Below are positions 55,123-64,000 of a stretch of DNA of 64,000 bases, piece after piece. The notes beneath the pieces are model-generated. The model ran no database searches. It worked only from the letters and a program-made list of their open reading frames with translations, and was not told where the DNA came from. Each line of letters starts with the position of its first letter. The stretch's first letter is position 1. Source of the DNA: Phytophthora sp. 'mugwort' (lineage: Eukaryota; Oomycota; Peronosporomycetes; Peronosporales; Peronosporaceae); NCBI GenBank assembly GCA_033558025.1, contig JAUCEF010000008.1, positions 1,426,001 through 1,490,000 on the forward strand. Direction: 5' to 3'. Both the position numbers and the translations under genes were made by a program.

Positions 55123-57450
55123 CTAAAAACGAGCAAATCTAACGTTTCCGTATGTTTCCTTGAATCTGGTGGTGTAGCTTGCCAGAAACTTCTCGCTCCC
55201 TGCATCTGTCCCCACCATTTTTTTTACGCCTGCTGGGGTCTTCTTGGCAAGAACCCACTTGTTGGCCAGCGCAGCTTCCAAATGCGTGGCGGCTTTCTTG
55301 GTACTATCAACCTCTTTTGCCGCGATTAGCATCTTCACCATGGCTTTGTCACCGAAAAACTCTCTAAGGGTGTCGATCATTGATACCTTCGCCCTCGGGA
55401 ACTTCGCGTTGAAATCAATTAAGTATGTGGACCAGGTATTCAACAACGGGTTGTCCAAAACGTCGTCCACTGCTTCATCAAGCCTGAGCGCTCTAAAAAC
55501 ATCCTCCGGTGTGTCTTTATTCGTTAGCCACCTGTGAAGTTGATCTTCGTACAACTGGGTCGCGCGCGTCTCCGTGCTCGGAACCTTCTTCGCAGCGAGA
55601 AGCATATAAGTCAAAGGTTCATCGTCAAAGTGGATGCGGAGCGTATCGATCATGGACACTTTCTCGCTCGGGAATTTCGCGTTGAACTCATCCAAATATG
55701 TGGTCCAGGTTTTGAGGAGTGGGTTGGTGAGAAGGTCATCCACTTCGCCGTCCAGCGAGAGCGCTTTGAAAATCTCATCCGGTGGGTCTTTATCGTCCAG
55801 CCAGCGTTCGATCTGGTTCTTCTGCAACTTTGTAGCGAGCTCCTCCGTTTTCGAAACTTTTTTTGCCGCAATAAGAATTTTTGCGAGTGCTTCGTCGTCG
55901 TAGCTTCTCGCCAATGCTGAAATCATAGTGGTTTCCCTCTCAGGGTCCACCTTGTTGAAACGCTCCAAGAAGCTGGTATACATATTCCAGAGTGGACTTT
56001 CGAAAACTTTCTCCCCTGCCTCGTTCAGCTTGAGATGCATAAAGACATCGTCGGGGGTATTCAAACTGGTCATCCACCCCCTAAAAAGATCGTCTTCAAG
56101 TCGCTGAGCCATAACCTTCCTGCTTGAGATCTGCTTCCCCGCCACAATTATGTTCGCTAGAACATCGTCATTGAAGTTGTCGCGTAAGACAGTGATCGTC
56201 GAAACTTGCTGCTTGTTGTTTGCAGGCTTTAAGTTGAGATCCTTCACGTATGTGAGCCAATTGATTAGCTGTTGATTTGCAAGGAGGTTGTCTGGTGCCT
56301 TGTCCAGTTGTAACAGCTTGAAAACTTCATCCGGGTCTTTGTCAGTACCCAACCAGCTCTTGAATTGTCCGACCTGAAGTTTGGCGGCAATATCTTTTGT
56401 ACTCTCCACTTCCCGCGCTGCTACTAGTATCGGAGTCAGTGTTTCGTCGTCAAATTGCTCCATCAATTTTCCTATCACGGTCGTCGCCTGATCGGGGTTC
56501 TCCTTGTTGTAGTAATTTATAAACTTCGACCACGTTTTAAACTCAGACGTGGCGAGAAGCTGATCTCCGGCCTTATCAAGGGAGAGCACCGTAAAGATTT
56601 CATCTGGTGTTCTTTTCTCCCTTAGCCATAACTGAACTTGTTCCGCCTCCAATTTTTTCGCGGGTAGTGCTGTACTCTGGACCTTCTTCGCCGCTGCAAT
56701 AATGTCTAGTACCCCTTGATCTTTGTAGTGTGTCGTCAGCGTAGCGATCAAAGAGGCGCGATTCTTCTTGTTCTCTGGGTTAGCATTGTAGCGCTTCATG
56801 TAATCGATCCACGTAGTAAGTTGGTGGTCGCCAAGGATGCCACCAGGATCCTTATTAAACAGCATGATCTTGAACACGTAGTCGGGTGTCTTCTTATTGG
56901 CTAACCAGTCCTCAATTTGCTGGGCCTGCAATTTGATAGCGAGACTAGTCGTAGTAGTACTCTCTGCCTTTTTGGCCGCGTCAATCATCTTCCACAGAAC
57001 ATCGTCGGTGTAATGACCCTTCAACGTCGTGAGCATTGCTGCTTCTGGGTTCGATTTCACCACAGTGGCCGTGTACGTAGCCCAAAGGTTGATGTCCGGG
57101 TTGTCAAAGAGCTTGATCCCTGCCTTGTTAAGCTTAAACTTAAGAAACGCGTAGTCCGGTGACTTCCCTTTGTTGAACCATTTCATAAGCGTGTCTGGCG
57201 TGATTTTCGTCTTCAGCAGGTTCGTAAATTTCTCGAAACCAGGAATTGAATGGACACCGAGCCCTCGATCTTCGATGTTCTTATTCACAGTACTTCCGCC
57301 CCTCAAGAACCTGAGGTTTCTGTCCGCAGAGATTGATTGAACCGACGTGGGGAAGCTGGGAGTTATCACCTCCGACTTTTCTGCTGCGGTGGAGCTGGCG
57401 AGGAACGCAGCAGCAACAAAGAACAACCTCACAACATCGCGATGCCGCAT
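55123..57450 (-). CDS. RXLR effector with tandem WY/LWY modules (775 residues)
   Basis: This is a host-translocated effector candidate of the PSR2-like architecture. From the ATG at 57450 it has a signal peptide (MRHRDVVRLFFVAAAFLASS, cleavage near residue 22) and an RXLR motif RFLR at 47-50. A weak dEER-like IEDR follows at 59-62. Eight alpha-helical modules come next, each opened by a Trp: W91, 182, 275, 366, 459, 550, 641 and 732, spaced 91-93 residues. The second aromatic anchor lies 32 residues after each of the first seven (W123, 214, 307, 398, Y491, W582, W673); the fifth has Tyr and the eighth lacks it. Linking helices carry the (K/R)-(K/E)-V-x-S-T motif of the L element. In studied LWY effectors such modules form a rigid chain, and in some they recruit host proteins such as PP2A subunits; whether this one does is unknown. 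Upstream in-frame ATGs would hide the signal peptide, so 57450 is preferred. No intron, no break. Confidence 0.93.
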   Translation of the reverse strand: MRHRDVVRLFFVAAAFLASSTAAEKSEVITPSFPTSVQSISADRNLRFLRGGSTVNKNIEDRGLGVHSIPGFEKFTNLLKTKITPDTLMKWFNKGKSPDYAFLKFKLNKAGIKLFDNPDINLWATYTATVVKSNPEAAMLTTLKGHYTDDVLWKMIDAAKKAESTTTTSLAIKLQAQQIEDWLANKKTPDYVFKIMLFNKDPGGILGDHQLTTWIDYMKRYNANPENKKNRASLIATLTTHYKDQGVLDIIAAAKKVQSTALPAKKLEAEQVQLWLREKRTPDEIFTVLSLDKAGDQLLATSEFKTWSKFINYYNKENPDQATTVIGKLMEQFDDETLTPILVAAREVESTKDIAAKLQVGQFKSWLGTDKDPDEVFKLLQLDKAPDNLLANQQLINWLTYVKDLNLKPANNKQQVSTITVLRDNFNDDVLANIIVAGKQISSRKVMAQRLEDDLFRGWMTSLNTPDDVFMHLKLNEAGEKVFESPLWNMYTSFLERFNKVDPERETTMISALARSYDDEALAKILIAAKKVSKTEELATKLQKNQIERWLDDKDPPDEIFKALSLDGEVDDLLTNPLLKTWTTYLDEFNAKFPSEKVSMIDTLRIHFDDEPLTYMLLAAKKVPSTETRATQLYEDQLHRWLTNKDTPEDVFRALRLDEAVDDVLDNPLLNTWSTYLIDFNAKFPRAKVSMIDTLREFFGDKAMVKMLIAAKEVDSTKKAATHLEAALANKWVLAKKTPAGVKKMVGTDAGSEKFLASYTTRFKETYGNVRFARF

Positions 57451-57469
57451 GATCTGCGTACGGGAGAGC

Positions 57470-57482
57470 AATTTGTCAAATG
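57470..57482 (-). promoter_or_regulatory. Oomycete initiator-like element of the LWY effector gene
   Basis: The minus strand reads CATTTGACAAATT, matching 11 of 13 positions of the oomycete core CATTYYNCAWTTT. It lies 20-32 bp upstream of the ATG at 57450 and supports that start. Confidence 0.45.
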
Positions 57483-57638
57483 TACTTTTCAGATTCTCAC
57501 CTACCAACAATAATATCGGTACATCATGTGCATGCACACGTTGTGAGACATACGGAGCGCTTGTCCCTGCCATACGAAGTATGCGCATCCAATTTCAAAC
57601 AGCATCTGCCCACGACTGTATCCGGTCGTGATCGATAA

Positions 57639-57673
57639 ATCGATTGCGATTCGATAATATTATAAGCTAGTAC
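57639..57673. repeat. 35-bp direct repeat, copy 1
   Basis: ATCGATTGCGATTCGATAAT and the following TATAAGCTAGTAC recur at 58028-58061 with three or four changes. Confidence 0.85.
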
Positions 57674-58027
57674 TTCCTCCGGGCTTAAAATCGAAAGGAG
57701 CAGCCAAATGGCGATAGTTTTGTCTCGAGCCGTCCAGTCCATTTCAGAGCGAGAGAAGATGACACTTCAAGTCGCTTTGTCTTTCAAGGAAATAGACCGA
57801 ATACACACACAAATATCAGTATTTACCTGCGTTCTGGTTGCAAGACGTAACAACACCACTTACCAGGTTTGAGGAGGAGCGTGTGGAACCAGATCTTGAA
57901 GTGCTTTGCTCGCATGCATCCGTTCACACGTCCGCGGAAGAATTCGAGCGACATATTCGCGGACTTCCTCGTGCAACTCGAACTCGATCGAGCCGATTTG
58001 TTGATGGAGGACTCTAGGCCGATCGCA

Positions 58028-58061
58028 ATCGATTGCGACTCTATAATACATAAGCTAGTAC
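58028..58061. repeat. 35-bp direct repeat, copy 2
   Basis: Partner of 57639-57673, 389 bp away in the same orientation. Both lie upstream of the LWY effector gene. Confidence 0.85.
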
Positions 58062-58080
58062 AGTTCAACCTCGCCAATTT

Positions 58081-59252
58081 AATAGCTGTGCAAGCTAATA
58101 ATTCAATAAACCTAATACGTTAAGCCATCCACCAACTTCGCTCCCATTGTTGTTTGTATGGACAGTCCCACTCTGATAGCTAATAAGTTGCTGTACGTAA
58201 GACGAATAGATTCCACCGAAGGTGGATCTGAAACATTCTTTATCTCATGGAGACAAAGCAACCGGTGAGGTCAACATCGACGCGGCATTGGCACTTGTGA
58301 CGAGGGCACCTACATGTACATTTTTTTAAAACAATCATGGGGATCTAAGACAGAGGGCTATTTGTGAGGTGGCCATTCTAACGACCGATGGAGAACTCAA
58401 GAATAGATCGTTGGCAGATTGTATGATATTATGCTCCGTTGGTCAGACTTGACTCAGTGTTCGGAGAACAACGTATTAACCCAGTAGTGAGCCCACCGAA
58501 TTTCTATGGCACGAAGATTCATAATTTGAAGCAATAGCCGAACGGATCATTACAGTATATCTCCAACAAGTAGAGAGGGCTTACTGAAAACCAGCAGACC
58601 AGCCAAGTGCAGTGTCGCTTGAGACTCACCGTGAGTCGGTGGCACCAACACTGGTATGTGAGTATCAGAATGCTTGCAAGTCGTTATAGCAACATACAGT
58701 TTCATATAGTAAGGTTAGGGGTTACTCGATAGCTGGTCCGAGTTCTTGTCCGTCGTTGCGGAAGTTCACGGAGGCGCCTCGACGAGCTGTTTGGTATTCG
58801 TCGGCCAGTACTCCGATGTGCAGGAGTGTAGGCGCCGTGACCATAGCTGGCGTGTCGAATGTGTCCATGACGACGTCGTACCAGAGGTGTCTGCAACGGA
58901 GTTGCTGGCATGGTTATTCGTCGTCACCGTCGGGCCTGTCCCGTGGACCTCTGGTGGTGGCTTTCAGCGACAAGCGCAATGGACACAGAAGGTGAACTCC
59001 ACCGTGGAGGTGGTGCGTATACCTAGGTATGGATCTTATCTTTGTATTGTGTCTGTAATACGTGAACGAGATGCAATCTGCGAAGCGACCTAACGTGCGT
59101 CAATGGCCAAATCAAACGAACCGGAGGTCACTTCCCGTCCATTTGATTTTGGGAGTCGCCAATTCGTTCGAATATAATATACGGTATGTGTACAGAATTC
59201 GCACGGAATGAGAACAGCCAGCCGCCACTCTTCTTTCTCTACCTCATCGTGC
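58081..59252. other. Intergenic with one unidentified coding-like remnant
   Basis: No gene is recognised. On the minus strand about 58900-58735 translates to a coding-like stretch (LWYDVVMDTFDTPAMVTAPT, then LLHIGVLADEYQTARRGASV) ending at a stop. I cannot assign it. The opposite frame (58746-59093) has no motif. Confidence 0.35.
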
Positions 59253-59441
59253 AAGGGATTTGCTGCGGAGGAATACCGCAACCATATTATTATTATTTAA
59301 ATTCCCATTATTATTATTATTATTTAAATCCACAATATTATTAGTATTATTATTATTTAAATCCACAATATTATTAGTATTATTATTATTCAAATCCACA
59401 ATATTATTATGGTTGCGGTATTACTCCGCAGCAAATCCCTT
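59253..59441. mobile_element. 189-bp MITE with 34-bp terminal inverted repeats
   Basis: The arms at 59253-59286 (AAGGGATTTGCTGCGGAGGA ...) and 59408-59441 are inverted copies with a single mismatch. The interior consists of ATT-rich repeats: a TTTAAATCCACAATATTATT unit recurs three times with (ATT)n spacers. It has no coding capacity. The target-site duplication is unclear. Confidence 0.85.
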
Positions 59442-59589
59442 ACATATTTCGAAATAGCCTAGTGCCACCGCACCTGTTTTCTAAAAGGATAGTACCGTAG
59501 TAATAATAATTAACGCTTTTGTGCACGCGGGCAGACTCGCGGTTTTCACTCAATCAAAATATACCATACAAATCAAGATGTTAAGCAAC

Positions 59590-59740
59590 GAAAGGGGGCA
59601 TTTCGCCCCCTTTCATAAACCACGGTACTCGCCTAGAAGCTGTCCTTTCTGGATAGTGGAGGAGGATTGGATTTAGGAGGGCTAGGTCGCGAAGACATGC
59701 TGAAAGGGGACATTTTGCCCCCTTTCATACGCCACGGTAC
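59590..59740 (+). repeat. Two copies of a palindrome-containing repeat (112-bp spacing)
   Basis: At 59590 and 59702 the sequence GAAAGGGG-x-CATTT-x-GCCCCCTTTC is followed by CATA-xx-CCACGGTACT. Each copy is itself a hairpin (GAAAGGGGGC / GCCCCCTTTC). They lie 5' of the PiggyBac-like gene and may belong to its end sequences or to another element. Confidence 0.85.
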
Positions 59741-60255
59741 TACCGCACCTGCCAGCTGGTCATTTTTCTGATTGGTCTAAAAACCGTTTCCACCGCTTTT
59801 CTCACGATCGCAGCACTTGATTGGCTGCTCGTCTGACTGGCGTGATGACATAAGGCGGCAGATCCTGAACCAGATCTCGTAAGATATCAGTCCCACTTGA
59901 AATCTATCGGCGTCAGTCATCGGTGTGTGAGAGAGGCAAGAGTGTCCGGCAGGCTAGCGAAGCAGTCGTACCGATACCTGCGTCAGCGACCGCCGTACTA
60001 TTGGCGACCCTGCACAGATAGTTCTCTCATCCACGAGTTGTGTGTGCGGAGTGCATAGCTTTTCATCACCTACTGTAGCAAAGCTGGCACTTGCTAGCAG
60101 TAACTTGCTTCATGGCTTCAAAAAAGGCGGGTTATGCATTTATCTTGATTTAACTACGCAAATTGTGGCTGATTTTGACGATCGCAATTGACTGTTCAGT
60201 TTCCAGAACACCCACGATGAACATGTAGAGCCATCAAAGTGAGAATTTAGGCGGG
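59741..60255. other. Leader region upstream of the PiggyBac-like gene
   Basis: No gene. A TTGGCGACC motif at about 59993 resembles a tRNA-Arg-type primer-binding site, but it stands alone. An ATG at about 60213 is followed at once by TAG, so the transposase start is lost. Confidence 0.4.
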
Positions 60256-62995
60256 GTGGCGCCTGGTGAAGGCAGTGATAACGAGACCATCATACGCTTG
60301 CGCGGGGCAGCGTCCGGAGGCGGCAGCGGGGACGGGAACCTCGGGCTCTTGCACGGGGCAGCGTCCGGTCCAGTGTCAGCGCGAAAGCGAAAGCGAGGCA
60401 AGCGGAAGGGCTCAAAGAACAAGCCAAAGACTACGAACGACAGCGAGCCTATACGAAAGTGCTGTCGTCCTGCAAAACCCAAGGTGTCCCCGAAGCGCAG
60501 CCTTGTGCAGGCACTGGTTCATACCCAAGTCAATGTGTCTCCCGCGACACAATCGAGTCTAGCATTGACACAAAGTGTATCGCCCCCAGGGGAAACCTCG
60601 TTCACCAGCGCCCCTCCGACAGATACGGCCGAAACTGAGGCCAGCGTTCCCTCATCGCGTGCAGGCGCCGTGCAACAGACAGGTTCGACGACGACGCCAT
60701 CAGCTGGAACGCTTCGAAACAGTCCGGCCCGACCACCGCTCATTCCGGGATTGTACGTCGACCCACTTGTAGCCTTTTCACCAGAGAAGGAGGGGCGGAT
60801 AAACGGAAGAAGACCAAGGACAAGTATGCGGGCGTTGGAAGTGCTTTTCTTGTCGGGCGCATGTGTGGGATCATCAAAGGAGCGATGTTTCAGGTGCAGT
60901 GGCTGGACTCGCAGTACCAGAGAAAATATGAACACTTGAACCTCAGCATGATTCAGCGCGGGAACCTAACTATCTATCCCTGCACGGCAGCTCTTCACGA
61001 GTAGGCTGGGGCCACCCTCTGTGCGGTCGACGAAGGAGAACAAATTCAAATGGAGAGCAGCATTAATGAAATGGAGGAGTGCATGGAGATGTTTGATCCA
61101 CCGATGGAGCTTCCAACAACGCTAGCGGAGGTAGAAGCAATAAAGAATATGCGTTCGAGCCTGGTGCGCAGAGCAAGGAACCCGAAGACTTGTTCCGGCA
61201 CCCGGACGGCAGTACTACGACATATCTGCTTCCTCAGTTCAAGCATATATTCGAGCACTCAGCTTCGGCAAGCTTCTTCGCGTACATTCCGGTATCGTTT
61301 TGGCAGCAAGTTGTTGGAGAAACAAACAGCTACCCCCGTGTGCATGGCATTGCACTTGCGAAACCTTTTGCTATGGATGAGATCATGACATTTCTCGGGG
61401 TGCTGTTCTACATGGAGCTAGTGGATAAAGGCGAGTACAGCAACTACTGGGGAGAGCAGGTTAAAACTGCAATTTTCGGAGAACCTCTGCTAGCCTTGAT
61501 GCAATCATGCCTATTCGTCGGTTCAAGCAGCTTCGACAAGCATTTTGCTTCAGTGCGTTGAAGTGAACAACGTTAATCACGACCAGGCAGTTAGAATCAG
61601 GCCTCTACTCAATCTGCTCAAGATGACAGGCCCCAAGTATGTTGCTCCTGGACGAAACGTAGCTCTCGACGAAGCGAGTGTCGCGTGCAGGTCGAAGTAC
61701 GGCAAACGGCCGATTGTGTATAACCCTATGAAGCCAACAGGGAAGTATCATTTTCGCTCTACATGCTCTGCTGTTTCACCACGTGGATTTCGCTAAACTT
61801 TCGGCTGCACTGTCAGAGCGATATGACGGAGCGGCTTGCAGGCGTGACGACGCAAGCAAAAAGAGGCTCAAGCCCTGAGCGATGAGTTAGCAGTCTCCTC
61901 ATCCATGCGGCAGTGTGTACTAGAAGTAGTTCGGCCAGTGTATGGCACCGGTCGCATTGTCAACTCCGACAACTACTACACCTCTGTGCAGCTACTTGAT
62001 GCTATGCGTCTAAAAGGCCTGTATGGACGTGGGATGGTGAGGAAGTGCACATTTTCCAGGGCACGCCGTGATCGAGAAGAAGGATTGCAATCGGAGAACC
62101 TCTCGACAAGCGGTTTCTGCTGATCGCAACACGGTGGCGGCTTCGTGGCACGATAGCGCCATCGTCACCGTGATTTCGAATGCCGATGCTTCAACACTCA
62201 CTACTGTGGCTCGCCAAGTCCGCTCCGAAAAGCGAACTTTCAGCGCCCCAACATGCATGGCGTCGACAGACTCGACCAAGTACGAGTGAGGTTCTCTCTG
62301 GCGGATGGACATTCTTTCAAGAAATGGTATAAGAAGCTGGGCGTCGCGCTCATGATATCGCGCGCTCCAACGCGTACTTCACGCGCAAGTTAGCACCCCG
62401 ACAAACTAATGATCGCGATTCCCATCGCGATTTCATCGCCCAGCTCAGTTCTGAAGTTCTGTCTGGAAAACGGAAAGAGGCGCCTAGTGAACGACGCATG
62501 TGTTACACCGACGTAGGCTCGTCGGACGCACCAGCGGAGGTGGACGAAGCAATGTCGCCATCAAGTGCAGTGTGGGTCGCTGGAAGACGCGACATCGACG
62601 AAGGCCTCGGTAGCCCTCAAAAGAGGTGCTCTGCGATTTCCTCCAAGCAGCTATACCCAGAATCAAATCGGAAGCGACGGAAGTGTATAGTGTGCAGGTG
62701 GGAGGACAGAAACGCCACGGAGTTCACCGACTTCTGCGTTCTCCACAACGTTTGTCTCTGTCAGCACGTGTTCGTGATCACCAAGTCGTACATGTGTCCG
62801 AAGCAGACATGGACGTGCTGGGAGAAGTACCATCGCTTTTATTTTCCACGCAAGCTATTCTCCGCAAAAGGCAAGGTGCGCACGAGCTCAGAATTGTACA
62901 AGCTCAAACATGAGAGCATGGGTCAGCGCAACGTGATCGAAATTGAAGTAGCCGCTGGAAACCGCGTAAGTGTAGTGCGCTCAATCAACTTGTAG
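60256..62995 (+). pseudogene. PiggyBac-like transposase with C-terminal Cys-rich domain, frameshifted
   Basis: The N-terminal frame (60256-60939) is low-complexity and basic, with an RKRKRGKRKG nuclear-signal-like run, and lacks an ATG. Following pieces are SAFLVGRMCGIIKG (60845), FDPPMELPTTLAEVEAIKNM (61092) and the DDE_Tnp_1_7 core at 61190-61561 (FLGVLFYMELVDKGEYSNYW). Catalytic acids are visible in ALDEASVACRSKYGK (D at 61668-61670) and IVNSDNYYTSVQLL (D at 61968-61970). The last frame (62498-62995) has a Cys-rich domain from CIVCRW to CPKQTWTCW, then KYHRFYFPRKLFSAKGKVR. At least five frame changes make it inactive. TTAA target sites and terminal repeats were not established. Confidence 0.88.
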
Positions 62996-63121
62996 CTGCT
63001 GTGTGCATTTATCTTGAAGTATGTATTGAAATAGTTGCATGCATTTTCGCTAGAAATCAAAGCTTATCATGTCATGCTGAAGTGTGTATTTATATGGATT
63101 TCACTATTGAAATTACGCAAC
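62996..63121. other. Spacer between PiggyBac-like and DOT1-like genes
   Basis: Short AT-rich spacer between convergent reading frames. GCATTTATCTTGA at about 63005 also occurs near 60134, left of the PiggyBac gene. Confidence 0.5.
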
Positions 63122-64000
63122 TCAGTAGGACCCAAACGAACGGTAACAGTAAGCGCGCTGCGGCTCGGTTTTCCAGCTGCAGGCAATATCGACCTCTTTG
63201 AATAGCTCGAAGGAAGAACAGAACTCAGCGAAGCGAGGTTCACGGTGTCGTTGGCAAACGGATGCTGTGTATACGATGAGACGCGCCTGAAGATTCTCGG
63301 CAAGCTCGCGCTTCACGTATTCGATCGTGACAGACTCAAACAAAATGTTGTTCCAAAACACGATCGTAGCTTGCTCGTACAAGCGAGAGATACAAAGGCC
63401 GGTGATATCGTTGCAGTAGAGCTCAGCTCTTTCGTTGATATATCGACCGTGCGGGCTCCTGGCAATCATCTCCACACCAAGTCTGTAGATATCCGCACGA
63501 ATCTCAACACCAATCGCCTTCGACACCTTGGTTGCGAGCACAACTTGAGCGATCTATTCCCAAGACCCGCACCGATATGAAAATACGTCGCTTGCATCGA
63601 CATCACCAAGCCCTCGTAGTAGTGATTTTTTTGTGACACCCGACGGCAGCGCTTCTCCAACACGCACATGGGGACTGCCACCATCACAACCAACCGCAGC
63701 ACGCGGTACACCAGCAAACATTGAAGTAACTGCTTCCTCTGCACTCGATGGAGACAAAACTAGCATGGTTTGAGCCAGCGTGAATGGAACCGTTGCCTCC
63801 TCCTTGCTCTCGCTAGACTCTTCGTCTTCTCTTCGGACTTCTACTTCGTTGGACTCTTCGTCTTCTGCGCAATCCACTTGAGTTTCACAACTATCACCAG
63901 GTGGCGTAGGCGGTGGGCTTGCCTCTGCGGCTGTCGTACATGGGCGAGCTTCAGACGGCGTAGCAGCAATTGACAGACTTGGCTCTGGTGGCAGTGGAAC
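63122..64000 (-). pseudogene. DOT1-like histone H3K79 methyltransferase domain protein, 5' end outside window
   Basis: DOT1 enzymes methylate Lys79 of histone H3. From the right edge, a Pro/Ala/Ser-rich and acidic N-terminal region leads into GLGDVDASDVF. The SAM-binding loop then reads HIGAGLGN in another frame (about 63576-63556), and IAQVVLATKVSKAIGVEIRA returns to a frame that stays open to the stop at 63122. The GxGxGN loop is thus bracketed by a +1 and a +2 change, which together restore the frame. Other DOT1 hallmarks are present: VEIRADIYRLGVEMIARS (motif with the acidic E), ATIVFWNNILFE (V-F-x-N-N-x-x-F) and CSWKTEPQRAYCY near the end. It looks like a pseudogene, but errors in the sequence would have the same effect. 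Confidence 0.65.

Noticed and set aside
58746..59093. 115-codon plus-strand open frame
   Set aside because: The opposite strand reads more like protein, ends in stops, and neither resembles a known family.

Overview
The window looks like oomycete nuclear DNA, almost certainly from Phytophthora or a close relative. The evidence is a long RXLR effector built of tandem (L)WY modules, a second family of secreted Gly-rich effector-like proteins, very short (54-62 nt) GT-AG introns, initiator-like promoter elements close to start codons, and a dense mixture of Copia, Gypsy, PiggyBac, hAT, PIF/Harbinger and pogo/Tigger-like element remains of types common in Phytophthora. I see no rRNA gene, no convincing tRNA gene and no CRISPR array.

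Only a few genes look intact. An NRAMP metal transporter (4107-5812, minus, one 62-nt intron) and a PRMT7-type protein arginine methyltransferase (6370-8658, plus) are divergently arranged and form a small conserved island. A glycine-rich secreted effector candidate (24738-25145, minus) has a second copy at 46623-47129 whose start codon has become AGG. A 775-residue RXLR effector with eight W-anchored modules spaced 91-93 residues apart lies at 55123-57450 (minus). A DOT1-like histone methyltransferase domain runs off the right edge (63122-64000, minus) and carries two compensating frame changes at its SAM-binding motif.

Most of the rest is transposon debris. 1-3.4 kb: minus-strand Copia gag-pol running off the left edge. 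9.7-10.7 kb: hAT remnant. 11.1-12.4 kb: PIF/Harbinger remnant. 13.7-20.8 kb: a decayed gene for a secreted Ser/Asp/Gly/Leu-rich protein, split by a Copia element with both LTRs (14595 to about 20325), flanked by 147-bp direct repeats and ending in a fold-back junction. 21.4-21.8 kb: pogo-like C-terminus. 22.7-23.2 kb: an inverted-repeat element. 23.4-24.5 kb: an NRAMP pseudogene. 25.6-26.5 kb: a pogo/Tigger-like transposase with a probable 54-nt intron. 26.5-45.4 kb: nested and opposed Gypsy elements, the plus-strand one ending in a chromodomain. 48.7-50.1 kb: Copia integrase tail and reverse transcriptase. 50.1-54.0 kb: a Gypsy element whose RT-RNase H block is inverted relative to its integrase. 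59.3-59.4 kb: a 189-bp MITE. 60.2-63.0 kb: a PiggyBac-like transposase pseudogene.

The layout fits the gene-sparse, repeat-rich compartment of oomycete genomes, in which effector genes sit singly between transposons and decay or duplicate with them. All functional names rest on motif and sequence recognition by eye. No database search, expression data or genome comparison was available.
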